Assembly (NCBI GenBank): GCA_947599875.1 | Contig: CANQFV010000011.1 | Coordinates: forward strand, 1 to 64,000 | DNA: 64,000 nucleotides | From: an uncultured Oscillospiraceae bacterium | Lineage (GTDB): Bacteria; Bacillota; Clostridia; Oscillospirales; Oscillospiraceae | Direction of reading: 5' to 3' | Part shown: positions 15,711 to 22,830 of the stretch, one piece after another | Numbering within the stretch: position 1 is the first letter of the stretch | How the letters are laid out: each line of letters starts with the position of its first letter | Notes under the pieces: generated by a model | Databases searched by the model: none | Told to the model about the DNA's origin: nothing | What the model saw: only the letters and a program-made list of their open reading frames with translations | Program-made: the position numbers and the translations under genes

Positions 15711-15836
15711 TGTGTCGCAAAAGGTATACCTTTGGAGATGTTTATTTTGATAGGTATATTTACTGTTTTTCTGTCGAAAAAGGTCTGTTTTGGATATTGC
15801 GATGTCGCAGGAATAAAAAACACCTTTTGCGACACA
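15711..15836. promoter_or_regulatory. Recombinase site cluster (res-like)
   Basis: TGTGTCGCAAAAGGT occurs at 15711-15725 and, perfectly inverted, at 15822-15836. A third copy with one mismatch (TGTCGAAAAAGGT, 15772-15784) is direct to the first, and a partial TGTCGCA lies at 15804. This arrangement immediately upstream of a serine recombinase gene is what a res site with several dimer sites looks like. The repeats are seen; binding is inference. Confidence 0.6.
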
Positions 15837-15860
15837 GAACTCTATGGAAGGAGACGCATT

Positions 15861-16484
15861 ATGGCAGTAAAAAAATTTGGCTATGCCCGCGTGAGCAGCC
15901 GGGAGCAGAATCTGGACCGGCAGATACATATCCTGCGTGATGAGGAGGGTATCGACGAGCGTGACATATATGTGGAGAAGGAGTCGGGGAGACAGTTTGA
16001 GCGTCCGGTATACCGATCTCTGGTTGACAACATCCTGCGGGAAGGCGACCTGCTGGTAGTGACGGAGCTGAAGCGGTTCGGGAGGAACTACGGCGAGATT
16101 TACAAGGAGTGGTTCCATATTACAAAAGAGATCGGCGCTGATATTAAGGTGACTTCCATGCCGATTCTGGATACCACGCAGTCGAAGGAGCTGGTGGGGC
16201 AGCTGATCACGGATGTGGTGCTGGCAGTGTTCGCTTATGTGGCGGATGAGGACTGGACGGAGCGGCATGAACTGCAGCGGCAGGGCATCGAAGTGGCGAA
16301 GGCGGAAGGAAAGTATCTGGGCAGACCGAGAATTGGCTATCCGGAGAACTGGGAGACTTTTTATGGAATGTGGAAATCAGGTGAGATTACGGCGAAAAAG
16401 GCAATGGAGTTAATGGGATTGAAAAAGGACAGTTTTTACCGGCTTGTAAAAAAATTTGAAATAGCAGAGAAAAATTCAAGTTAA
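15861..16484 (+). CDS. Serine recombinase (resolvase/invertase)
   Basis: 207 residues from ATG 15861 after GGAAGGAG. The N-terminal catalytic domain has the nucleophile Ser in FGYARVSSREQNLDRQ (about residue 12) and the Arg motif TELKRFGRNYGEI. It is followed by the long E helix and a C-terminal Hin-type helix-turn-helix (GEITAKKAMELMGLKKDSFY). Its size fits small resolvases and invertases, not large transposon integrases. It probably resolves dimers or inverts DNA at the repeats directly upstream. Confidence 0.92.
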   Translation: MAVKKFGYARVSSREQNLDRQIHILRDEEGIDERDIYVEKESGRQFERPVYRSLVDNILREGDLLVVTELKRFGRNYGEIYKEWFHITKEIGADIKVTSMPILDTTQSKELVGQLITDVVLAVFAYVADEDWTERHELQRQGIEVAKAEGKYLGRPRIGYPENWETFYGMWKSGEITAKKAMELMGLKKDSFYRLVKKFEIAEKNSS

Positions 16485-16551
16485 GCGCGGCTGCAGTGTC
16501 CTTATTTATTGAAAGTACACATAAAACAGAAGAAAAGGAGATTGTGTTTTT

Positions 16552-16785
16552 ATGAAACAGGGCAGATTATTTTATGACAAAGAGTGCGGCAGGTATAATT
16601 TTCATTATGAAGACGAGGACGGGGACAGGCGAGATTATGGCGGTATCCATTGTGGAGAGGTTTTTGAATTCAAACTCAATGATGTCTGGGTTCCTGCCCG
16701 TGTGGAAATGGGCATGAATCAGGAATGGTATCTGGTGGGCCTGCCGGGACTGAAGCTGGACGAGCTGGAGGTGCGTTTAGAATAA
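16552..16785 (+). CDS. DUF5348 domain protein
   Basis: 77 residues. The pattern YGGIHCGEVFEFKLNDVWVP then a WYLVGLPGLKLDELEVRL end matches the small DUF5348 family found on conjugative elements of Clostridia. It is soluble and probably a beta-rich domain. AAGGAG lies upstream of ATG 16552. No biochemical function is known. Confidence 0.75.
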   Translation: MKQGRLFYDKECGRYNFHYEDEDGDRRDYGGIHCGEVFEFKLNDVWVPARVEMGMNQEWYLVGLPGLKLDELEVRLE

Positions 16786-16896
16786 AAATATTCTAAAGAT
16801 TATATTACCGGTATAATGACAAACCGAAAGATTGGTGTTATAGTGGTTACAGGTTGAAAACAAAGCAGACCGGATGAGTCCAGAAAGGAAAAAATC

Positions 16897-17055
16897 ATGG
16901 CAACAGTTAATTTCGCTGCGAATGGCTTCGCAACAACTTCAGTTGTTTATTATCTGCATAGCGAACACTATGAGGCACTGTTCAGTAAAGAGAAAGAACA
17001 GAGTCTGGTTAAGATGCGCTCATGCAAGATAAGAAAAAGGCGAAAAACTGTGTGA
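16897..17055 (+). CDS. Possible 52-residue basic protein
   Basis: Reads MATVNFAANGFATTSVVYYL and ends in a basic KIRKRRKTV tail, with AAAGGAAAAAAT before the ATG. The coding DNA holds three small hairpins in a row (TGCGAATGGCTTCGCA, AACAACTTCAGTTGTT, CATAGCGAACACTATG). A TATAAT box lies near 16812. The hairpins raise doubt whether this is mainly a gene or a set of palindromic repeats. Weak support. Confidence 0.35.
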   Translation: MATVNFAANGFATTSVVYYLHSEHYEALFSKEKEQSLVKMRSCKIRKRRKTV

Positions 17056-17160
17056 TGTCTGGAGGCAGGTCTTTTAGGAGGCTGCCGGAATAGAACATGG
17101 ATTTCATGTACCGCTTATCTTAAGATGAGGAAATCTCTTCGAGATTGGCGGTATTTTTAT

Positions 17161-17303
17161 GTTCCATTAGCTCAGTTGGGAGGAGCACAAGGGATAAAAA
17201 ACATCCCTGACTTTTAATCGAGGAGTCATGGGTTCAAGGTCTCCGCTCCGCTTCGGTCGGTGCTGGGCGTGGTCCACCGGACCACAGCACCCCATATGGA
17301 GCA
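17161..17303 (+). tRNA. tRNA-Lys(TTT), interrupted
   Basis: Acceptor GTTCCAT (17161-17167) pairs with ATGGAGC (17296-17302), discriminator A. The D arm is GCTC/GAGC, the anticodon loop CTTTTAA gives TTT, and T stem ATGGG pairs with CCCAT. The T loop starts TTCAA and then contains a 53-bp hairpin element (17238-17290). A second short hairpin (AGGGAT/ATCCCT) lies between D arm and anticodon arm, and the anticodon stem has a C-A mismatch. It is either a pseudogene or needs processing. Confidence 0.6.
17238..17290 (-). repeat. tRNA-inserted hairpin element, copy A
   Basis: Lies inside the T loop of tRNA-Lys. On the complement it reads a hairpin GTGCT...GTCCGGTGGAC...AGCAC followed by CGACCGAAGCGGAGCGGAG. 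Inverted relative to copies B and C. Confidence 0.65.
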
Positions 17304-17343
17304 TTGCCGCCTGATATTAAGGTTTGATATGGAGGTGAGGATC

Positions 17344-17598
17344 ATGGTGAATGTGCCGGTTATAGATATGATAAAGACAGGACAGAACATAAGCAGGCTG
17401 CGGAAGCAGGCAGGTTTGTCGGTAAGGGATTTACAGGATATTTTTGGGTTTGTTACGCCGCAGGCTATATACAAGTGGCAGCAAGGCGTTGCCCTGCCGA
17501 CCATAGATAATCTGGTGGTGCTTGCAGCGGTTCTGCAGGTGCGCATGGATGATATTCTGGTCACTGATATGGCAGCGCAGATACAGATCAGCGCATGA
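17344..17598 (+). CDS. XRE-family regulator inside the tRNA cluster
   Basis: 84 residues from ATG 17344 after GAGGTGAGG. The HTH_3 domain runs from NISRLRKQAGLSVRDLQDIF through YKWQQGVALPTIDNLVVLAA. The protein is only a DNA-binding domain with a short tail. It lies between tRNA-Lys and the first tRNA-Glu on the same strand, an unusual position. It may regulate the element or be cargo with the tRNAs. Confidence 0.82.
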   Translation: MVNVPVIDMIKTGQNISRLRKQAGLSVRDLQDIFGFVTPQAIYKWQQGVALPTIDNLVVLAAVLQVRMDDILVTDMAAQIQISA

Positions 17599-17655
17599 AT
17601 GAGAGATAGAAAAGAAAATAGTAATAAAACAGCAGGCTGAAAATGCCTGCAGCAA

Positions 17656-17728
17656 GGTTCCCTGGTCTAAAGGTTAGGACACCGGCCTTTCAAGCCGGAG
17701 GTATTGGGTTCAAGTCCCATGGGAATCA
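17656..17728 (+). tRNA. tRNA-Glu(TTC)
   Basis: Acceptor GGTTCCC pairs with GGGAATC (one G-T). D arm GTC/GAC, anticodon stem CCGGC/GCCGG with loop CTTTCAA, T loop TTCAAGT, discriminator A. One T-T mismatch in the T stem. Uninterrupted. Confidence 0.9.
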
Positions 17729-17732
17729 TTAT

Positions 17733-17805
17733 GGCTCCTTAGTCTAAAGGTTAGGACGCCGGCCTCTCAAGCCGGAGATGTCGGGTTCAAGCCCCGCAGG
17801 AGCTA
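17733..17805 (+). tRNA. tRNA-Glu(CTC)
   Basis: Acceptor GGCTCCT pairs with AGGAGCT. Anticodon stem CCGGC/GCCGG with loop CTCTCAA gives CTC, T loop TTCAAGC, discriminator A. It lies 4 bp after tRNA-Glu(TTC) and has a similar body, suggesting duplication. Uninterrupted. Confidence 0.9.
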
Positions 17806-17807
17806 CT

Positions 17808-17950
17808 GTGACCATAGGATAGTGGCAGTAAAGCGAACGCAGTTCGCTATGCAGATATGTGGCTCTGCTTACGGGGCGCAAGATGTCCGGGGGACATCTG
17901 TTCTGCGCCGACCGAAGCGGAGCGGAGACCGATTCCCCCTGGTCACCCCA
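17808..17950 (+). tRNA. tRNA-His-like(GTG), interrupted
   Basis: GTGACCA (17808-17814) pairs with TGGTCAC (17940-17946), followed by C and an encoded CCA, a His-type end. The anticodon arm GCAGA/TCTGC holds TATGTGGC with GTG, one base longer than the usual seven. The D region contains a small hairpin AGCGAAC/GTTCGCT. T stem GGGG/CCCC is split by hairpin element copy B just before CGATT. It probably does not work unless the inserts are removed or tolerated. Confidence 0.55.
17875..17930 (+). repeat. tRNA-inserted hairpin element, copy B
   Basis: Stem GGCGCA/TGCGCC around GATGTCC-GGG-GGACATC and TGTTC, followed by CGACCGAAGCGGAGCGGAG and ACC. It is inserted in the T loop of the His-type tRNA. 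Confidence 0.65.
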
Positions 17951-17951
17951 T

Positions 17952-18085
17952 GGATGGGTATGCCTAGCGGCGAGGTTGCTATGGTCCGGTGGACCATGTT
18001 CAGCAACGACCGGAACGGAGTGCAGACCAGCGGACTGTAAATCCGTCACACAGAAACACCGCAGGTTCGAGTCCTGCCCCATCCA
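17952..18085 (+). tRNA. tRNA-Tyr(GTA), interrupted
   Basis: Acceptor GGATGGG (17952-17958) pairs with CCCATCC (18078-18084), discriminator A. Anticodon loop CTGTAAA gives GTA, with stem GCGGA/TCCGT. T arm GCAGG-TTCGAGT-CCTGC is intact. The D-loop region is replaced by hairpin element copy C (17975-18028). It starts 1 bp after the encoded CCA of the His-type gene. Confidence 0.6.
17975..18028 (+). repeat. tRNA-inserted hairpin element, copy C
   Basis: Stem GTTGCT/AGCAAC around ATGGTCC-GGT-GGACCAT and GTTC, followed by a diverged tail CGACCGGAACGGAGTGCAG. Lies in the D loop of tRNA-Tyr. Confidence 0.65.
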
Positions 18086-18091
18086 CTTTCC

Positions 18092-18176
18092 GTTTGCGTG
18101 TCCGAGTGGTTTATGGTTCCACCCCGCTAAGGTGGTGTGCGGCAACGCACCGAAGGTTCAAATCCTTCCGCAAACG
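18092..18176 (+). tRNA. tRNA-Ser(GCT)
   Basis: Acceptor GTTTGCG pairs with CGCAAAC, discriminator G as usual for serine. Anticodon stem CCACC/GGTGG with loop CCGCTAA gives GCT, long variable arm GTGTGCGGCAACGCAC, T arm GAAGG-TTCAAAT-CCTTC. Uninterrupted class II tRNA; last gene of the cluster. Confidence 0.92.
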
Positions 18177-18206
18177 CTCTTAGAATAGAATGCACAACAT
18201 AAAAAA

Positions 18207-18245
18207 GGACCGGTGGATACCGGTCCAATGTCATTTTATTCTTTT
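18207..18245 (+). terminator. Terminator after tRNA cluster
   Basis: GGACCGG / CCGGTCC hairpin at 18207-18226, then AATGTCATTTTATTC and a T-run. Confidence 0.7.
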
Positions 18246-18308
18246 TGCTTCATTCTTATCTGCTCCAGATTATTCTCTTTTGATGAATTCGTGTATCCCT
18301 TTCATACC

Positions 18309-18476
18309 CTAATCATTTTCATAATCGGATATAACAGAGTTGACGTATTCCAAATCAAGCTGTAAAGAATCAGCAATATCTTCATTGCTGACACCCTTAT
18401 GGTACAGCTTGAGAATTTTTGTAGCAAGCGTAGCGCCTAATTCAAGATTTTCTCTATCTCTTTGTAATAAAGTCAT
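18309..18476 (-). CDS. Small orphan tail of an Rpn-type protein
   Basis: 55 residues, MTLLQRDRENLELGATLATK then ILKLYHKGVSNEDIADSLQL and DLEYVNSVI. This resembles the C-terminal helical tail of Rpn/PD-(D/E)XK nuclease proteins of Lachnospiraceae, without the nuclease part. AGAGG lies before the ATG. It sits directly downstream of a complete family member (18545), separated by a hairpin GGGGAAGT...ACTTCCCC. Likely a short regulator or decayed paralog. Confidence 0.5.
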   Translation of the reverse strand: MTLLQRDRENLELGATLATKILKLYHKGVSNEDIADSLQLDLEYVNSVISDYEND

Positions 18477-18544
18477 ATACTCGACCTCTGATTTTGTATA
18501 AAATTAGGGGAAGTGCATACTTCCCCTTGGGTATTTACTGAAAC

Positions 18545-19393
18545 TTATACTGTTACACTTTCATCCTGAAGGCGAAGAAGTTCCTCCTCAGTTAAACCAG
18601 TAATTTTCATTATTTTTACAATATCGATGTTTTCCTCTAACATGGATTTTGCCATATCCCTTACTTTCTGGTTACCATATTCAATCTTTTCTTTTTCATA
18701 AAGCTGTCCTAACTGCGTCATATTGATTCTCCTCCTTATCTGATCCAGATATTCTCTTTTGATAAATTTGTCACTTGCAACGATTACGCCGGAAAGGGTA
18801 AAAATCCGTTGTTCCTCATCCGTTATCTGCTCTGCCAGATCCACAACTTTTTCCAGCATTTCCTGTTTCCCTCTGGAACCGGGAACTGTCAGGGGCAGGA
18901 TGACCAGCTTCATCAGGTCATCATCCTCAAGCATTTCACCGGAGTGGATTTTCTGACGGATCGTGTTATATGCTGCCTCCCCGTCTATGTGGGACAGAAA
19001 AGCCTGCTCTGTGCGGAGTGTAAGGCATTTGGTTTCAAAGGTTGGTTCAGCGCTTTTAACATCACCGGTATAGATGACAATCAGGCGCAGGTCAAAATTT
19101 TCATCCTCTTTATAGTATTTTTCCATAACCCGTGTAATATAATTCAGGTATTTTATCTTATTCAGTTTTTTAAATTCAGCTTCATAATCAACAATGGCAT
19201 AGGTTCCGTCTTCCAGCAGGAACAGGTTGTCAATGTCTTTTGTGTTTGCTGAGATTTTCGGCAGGTTTGTCGGAAGCAGTTCCCGGATGGGTGGGAGGTC
19301 GATTCCGTATGCCGCAAAGCTTTTTTCTTTATAGGTCTGGCCAAGGATTTTAAACAGAATATCCTTGTTCTGGTATGCTATTCCCTCTGACAT
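18545..19393 (-). CDS. Rpn-family PD-(D/E)XK nuclease/transposase-like protein
   Basis: About 282 residues from ATG 19393, chosen for GGAGG 6 bp upstream. The N-terminal core contains DNLFLLEDGTYAIVDYEAEF followed by KKLNKIKYLNYI, consistent with the D...ExK pattern of the Rpn recombination-promoting nuclease family. The helical C-terminus ends MKITGLTEEELLRLQ. E. coli Rpn proteins cut DNA and raise RecA-independent recombination. Lachnospiraceae carry many copies. No inverted repeats mark it as a mobile unit here. Confidence 0.75.
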   Translation of the reverse strand: MSEGIAYQNKDILFKILGQTYKEKSFAAYGIDLPPIRELLPTNLPKISANTKDIDNLFLLEDGTYAIVDYEAEFKKLNKIKYLNYITRVMEKYYKEDENFDLRLIVIYTGDVKSAEPTFETKCLTLRTEQAFLSHIDGEAAYNTIRQKIHSGEMLEDDDLMKLVILPLTVPGSRGKQEMLEKVVDLAEQITDEEQRIFTLSGVIVASDKFIKREYLDQIRRRINMTQLGQLYEKEKIEYGNQKVRDMAKSMLEENIDIVKIMKITGLTEEELLRLQDESVTV

Positions 19394-19580
19394 GATATCC
19401 TCCATGTAAATTTATTTGTAGGGTTTTCCGTATCTGTCTGCCATATTTACATCAGTGCCATCCCCTTTCTCATATTATAGCATGCCGCCGCAGTTTTGTC
19501 AGTTGCGGTTTAAAAATATTTCATAGGTTCTGGATGGAAACCCTATATAAATAAGTACCCTGCAGCGTTCCGGATACTTG

Positions 19581-19612
19581 AAAAAAGCTGCCCTTTTTAC
19601 AGACAGCTTTTC
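19581..19612 (-). terminator. ligA terminator
   Basis: On the complement AAAAGCTGTC...GGGCAGCTTTTTT, 35 bp after the ligA stop. Confidence 0.8.
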
Positions 19613-19646
19613 CCATATTTTCATCGTAGTACAGTTATAGCAAATC

Positions 19647-21671
19647 TTATGCGGACAGCATCTCCAAAAACTCCTGTTCGGTCAATACCCTGACACCGAG
19701 CTGCTGTGCTTTTGCCAGCTTGCTGCCGGCTCTCTCTCCGCAGATCAGGTAGTCCGTCTTTTTGGTGACAGAGCTGCCAGGCGTGGCGCCAAGGCTGATG
19801 ATCTTGGCGTTGATGCCGTCACGGGTAAAGTTCTCAAGCTTTCCTGTAGCTACGATAGTGCATCCTGCAAATTTGTTATTTGTTCCGTTCATAGTGTTCT
19901 CCTCTCCGGATGCGTCTGCATCCAAACCGTTTTCAAAGTGTAATTCTTTCTGTAAGCCGCGCCATAACAGGAGGTGGTCCGAATTGCGGAACCACTCATG
20001 GATGTTGCCGCTCATGGTATCGCCAATCCCTTCAAGACAGGTAAAATCAAAGCGGTCAAGTGCAGCCAGCTCCAGTTCCCGTAAGTTTCCGTGGAAGTGT
20101 CTGTCCAATACCCGGCTGGCAGTCCTGCCGATCAGGGGAATGTCCATTGCTACCACAAAGCGCACAAATGTTGTGCTGCGGCTCTCGTTAATGGAAGCAA
20201 TCATGTTTTCATAGGATTTCTCCCCGAAGCCCTCCAGTGCAGTAATCTCCTCACGGTAGCGGTCAAGGTGGTATAAATCCTGATAACCTTTTAAGGCGCC
20301 AAGCTGTATGAGCTGGTCCAGCGTTGCCTCGGAAATGCCTTTGATGTTCATGGCTTTCTTTTCTGTAAAGTGGACGAAACGCTGGAGGATACGGCTGCCG
20401 CACTCAGGGTTGTCACAGTGGAGTGTTTCCACGATACGTCCCTTGTCACCGGCTCTGGAATAGATGCGTGCAGGCTGTCCGCAGCAGGGGCAGGTATCCG
20501 GCACCATATCCGCAGATGCGCCACGGTCCAGGTTTTCCTCCACATGAGGGATGATCATGTTGCGTTTGGATACCAGGATGCGGCATCCGGGGTGCAGTTC
20601 AAGGTTTTTGATAAAGGTCAGGTTATGCAGGCTTGCCCTGGATACCTCACAGCCGTCAATCTCCACCGTGTCAAATACAGCAACGGGTGAGATTTCACCG
20701 CTGCGTCCCGTCTGCCATTCGATGGAGCGGAAGACCGTTTCATAAGTGTCATCCTCAAATTTGAAGGCGATGCCGTCATTGTAATGGTGCCCTGTCCTTC
20801 CGAGACCTGCAGAATAGGAAAGGCTGTCATACCGCAGCACCATCCCGTCGATGGGGATGTCTGAGATCTCCGCAAGGTCTTTTAATGTCTGGATCTGTTT
20901 TTCGATTTCTTCTGCAGAGGCGCCTGCCGGAACCGGCACAAAGGGACAGATTCCGAAACCATAATCAACCATTGAAAGCAGCAGTGCGCTGCGGCTGTCC
21001 TTTATATCCTCAAATTCGTTCATGCCCTCAAGGATATTAAAGGCAAAAAAGCTGATCTCCCGTTCTTTGCAGATGTTCGCATCCAGACACCGGATAGAGC
21101 CGGAGGCAAGGTTCCTTGCGTTACGGTAGGGCTTCCCGTCACTTCCGGTCAGTGTATCCTTCAGGCGTTCAAAGTCGCTCTTATGGATAAAGCCTTCGCC
21201 CGATAATTCAAGATGCTGCTTATAAGGGATGGACAACGGCACATTCCGGAAGGCGGCTATGTTATGGGTAATGAGTTCCCCTTCATCGCCGTCCCCCCTG
21301 GTGGAGCCTTCCACAAGTTTTCCGTCCTCATAAACAAGCTTTACGGTCAGGCCGTCCAGCTTCAACATGAGCAGTGCGTCATGGTCTTTGACGAAAGAAG
21401 CCAGCTCGCTCACAATCTTGGTTTTATCCAGGGAGAGCAGCGGGATGCGGTGCCGTACTTTTTCAAGGCTGCTGACCGCTTTGTAGCCCACCGTCTGCGT
21501 AGGGGAGTTGCTTAAGATAATGCCGGTTTCTTTTTCCAGACGCTCCAACTCGTCATACAGATGGTCATAGACTGCATCGGATACGCTGGGTGCATCTTCA
21601 TTGTAGTATTCGTGGCGGTAGCGGTTGAGTTTGTCTACCAGCTCATGAATACGTTCTGTTGTTTGTGACAT
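19647..21671 (-). CDS. ligA: NAD-dependent DNA ligase LigA
   Basis: 674 residues, normal length. Adenylation domain with the catalytic Lys104 in LMLKLDGLTV and the downstream STRGDGDEGE; an OB domain; a four-cysteine zinc finger CPCCGQ...CDNPECG; helix-hairpin-helix repeats; and a C-terminal BRCT domain starting NNKFAGCTIVATGKLENF. It seals nicks using NAD. Neighbours suggest the ligase belongs to the element's repair set rather than being the chromosomal copy, though this cannot be decided here. It has a sigma-A promoter at 21933-21961 and a leader terminator at 21750-21800. Confidence 0.97.
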   Translation of the reverse strand: MSQTTERIHELVDKLNRYRHEYYNEDAPSVSDAVYDHLYDELERLEKETGIILSNSPTQTVGYKAVSSLEKVRHRIPLLSLDKTKIVSELASFVKDHDALLMLKLDGLTVKLVYEDGKLVEGSTRGDGDEGELITHNIAAFRNVPLSIPYKQHLELSGEGFIHKSDFERLKDTLTGSDGKPYRNARNLASGSIRCLDANICKEREISFFAFNILEGMNEFEDIKDSRSALLLSMVDYGFGICPFVPVPAGASAEEIEKQIQTLKDLAEISDIPIDGMVLRYDSLSYSAGLGRTGHHYNDGIAFKFEDDTYETVFRSIEWQTGRSGEISPVAVFDTVEIDGCEVSRASLHNLTFIKNLELHPGCRILVSKRNMIIPHVEENLDRGASADMVPDTCPCCGQPARIYSRAGDKGRIVETLHCDNPECGSRILQRFVHFTEKKAMNIKGISEATLDQLIQLGALKGYQDLYHLDRYREEITALEGFGEKSYENMIASINESRSTTFVRFVVAMDIPLIGRTASRVLDRHFHGNLRELELAALDRFDFTCLEGIGDTMSGNIHEWFRNSDHLLLWRGLQKELHFENGLDADASGEENTMNGTNNKFAGCTIVATGKLENFTRDGINAKIISLGATPGSSVTKKTDYLICGERAGSKLAKAQQLGVRVLTEQEFLEMLSA

Positions 21672-21749
21672 TCGTTTTACCTCTTTTCTTTTAGATTAGT
21701 TATTGGACTCTGTGAGGGAATTTTTTCTCCTGCCTCCTTTCCGTTGCAT

Positions 21750-21800
21750 AAAAAAAGCAGGAGCCATATAGGATACAGGGTATCCAATACAATTCCTGCT
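21750..21800 (-). terminator. Attenuator-type terminator in ligA leader
   Basis: On the complement GCAGGA...GGATAC-CCT-GTATCC...TCCTGC followed by TTTTTTT, lying between the promoter and ligA. A second hairpin AAAGTGCAGGACACTTT is at about 21841-21858. Transcription must read through to reach ligA. Confidence 0.7.
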
Positions 21801-21932
21801 AACGTACAGCATCTGCTGCAAATAAAAAAGCCGGAAGGCATAAAGTGTCCTGCACTTTATACATTCTGACTTCGTACAAACTTAAACAACGTGTGATTCC
21901 CCATGGAAATTCAAAAAATCAATAACATAATC

Positions 21933-21961
21933 AGAATACCACAATATATGGGAATGGTCAA
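21933..21961 (-). promoter_or_regulatory. ligA promoter, paired with ssb promoter
   Basis: On the complement TTGACC (21961-21956), 17-bp spacer, TATTCT (21938-21933). The spacer contains ATATATTGTGG. The same layout and surrounding sequence recur before ssb (36302-36330). The AT-rich CATATAG...CTATATG repeat next to it may be an operator. Confidence 0.7.
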
Positions 21962-22107
21962 GTTATATATACAACATATAGTGCAATAGATGCTATATGT
22001 ATTAAAACAGGAGAAAAAATACATAATATGGGTGATTGAAGGCAGGATGACTTCGGTTTATACTGAATACGGATATATTCCGGGAAGAATCACATTGGGA
22101 GGCAGGT

Positions 22108-22746
22108 ATGTGCGGACGTTATTATGTGGATGATGACACAGCCAGGGAAATTGAAAAGGTAATCCGGCAGGTGGATGAAAAGCTCCAAAGAGAAAGCAGG
22201 GCGGGCGTTTCCACAAATGCGCCAGGGCTTTCGGCAGGGGATATCCACCCGACAGAGCTTGCTCCGGTTCTGGTTACAGAACACGGATCGGTGGGCTGCA
22301 GAATGCTGCGCTGGGGGCTGCCTGGGTATGTGCCAAAAGGGAGCGGCAGGAAGGGGCAGGTCATTTTCAATGCGAGATGTGAAACGGCAATGGATAAGCC
22401 GGCCTTCCGGGACGGGATACAAAGCAGGCGGATCGTGATTCCTGCGGCGTGGTTTTATGAGTGGAACCGCAGGAAGGAGAAAAATATTTTCCGGCGGCAG
22501 GACTCCCCTGTACTTTTCATGGCAGGCTGCTATAACCATTATGAAGACGGAGACCGTTTCGTCATCCTGACAACGGCGGCAAATGCCTCCATGGAGCCGG
22601 TACATGACAGGATGCCGTTGATTCTGGAGAGGGATGAGATTGCAGGATGGCTTTTTGACGGGAGCCGGACGAAGGAACTGCTGGAAAAGAAGCCCTGTCT
22701 GCTGGAGCGGAGGGCAGACTATGAGCAGATGTCGCTTTTTTCATAG
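22108..22746 (+). CDS. SRAP (HMCES/YedK-type) protein
   Basis: 212 residues, MCGRYYVDDDTAREIEKVIR. Cys2, exposed as the N-terminal residue after Met removal, is the catalytic residue that crosslinks to abasic sites in single-stranded DNA. The conserved Asn in FNARCET, Glu in VIPAAWFYEWN and His in PVHDRMP are all visible. The protein protects abasic sites in ssDNA from error-prone cleavage, useful during conjugal strand entry. GGGAGGC precedes ATG 22108. It lies divergent from ligA and upstream of a Y-family polymerase. Confidence 0.95.
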   Translation: MCGRYYVDDDTAREIEKVIRQVDEKLQRESRAGVSTNAPGLSAGDIHPTELAPVLVTEHGSVGCRMLRWGLPGYVPKGSGRKGQVIFNARCETAMDKPAFRDGIQSRRIVIPAAWFYEWNRRKEKNIFRRQDSPVLFMAGCYNHYEDGDRFVILTTAANASMEPVHDRMPLILERDEIAGWLFDGSRTKELLEKKPCLLERRADYEQMSLFS

Positions 22747-22785
22747 ATACCAGGATAAGATGGAAAAAACTTCTTGTTGCAAATA

Positions 22786-22797
22786 GAACATGTGTTT
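22786..22797 (+). promoter_or_regulatory. LexA-box-like sequence
   Basis: GAACATGTGTTT, close to the Gram-positive LexA (DinR) consensus GAACATATGTTC, 34 bp before the polymerase start codon. Confidence 0.45.
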
Positions 22798-22830
22798 GCT
22801 ATTATATGTTTACAGGAGGTGAACGCACGT

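Noticed and set aside
15725-15822. Invertible promoter switch
   Set aside because: The third and fourth copies of the repeat and the small spacing fit a res site as well or better; no promoter consensus could be seen in the segment. Left as an alternative only.
17822-18188. Protein-coding frames across the tRNA cluster
   Set aside because: They run through tRNA genes and hairpins, lack ribosome sites, and have no family resemblance.
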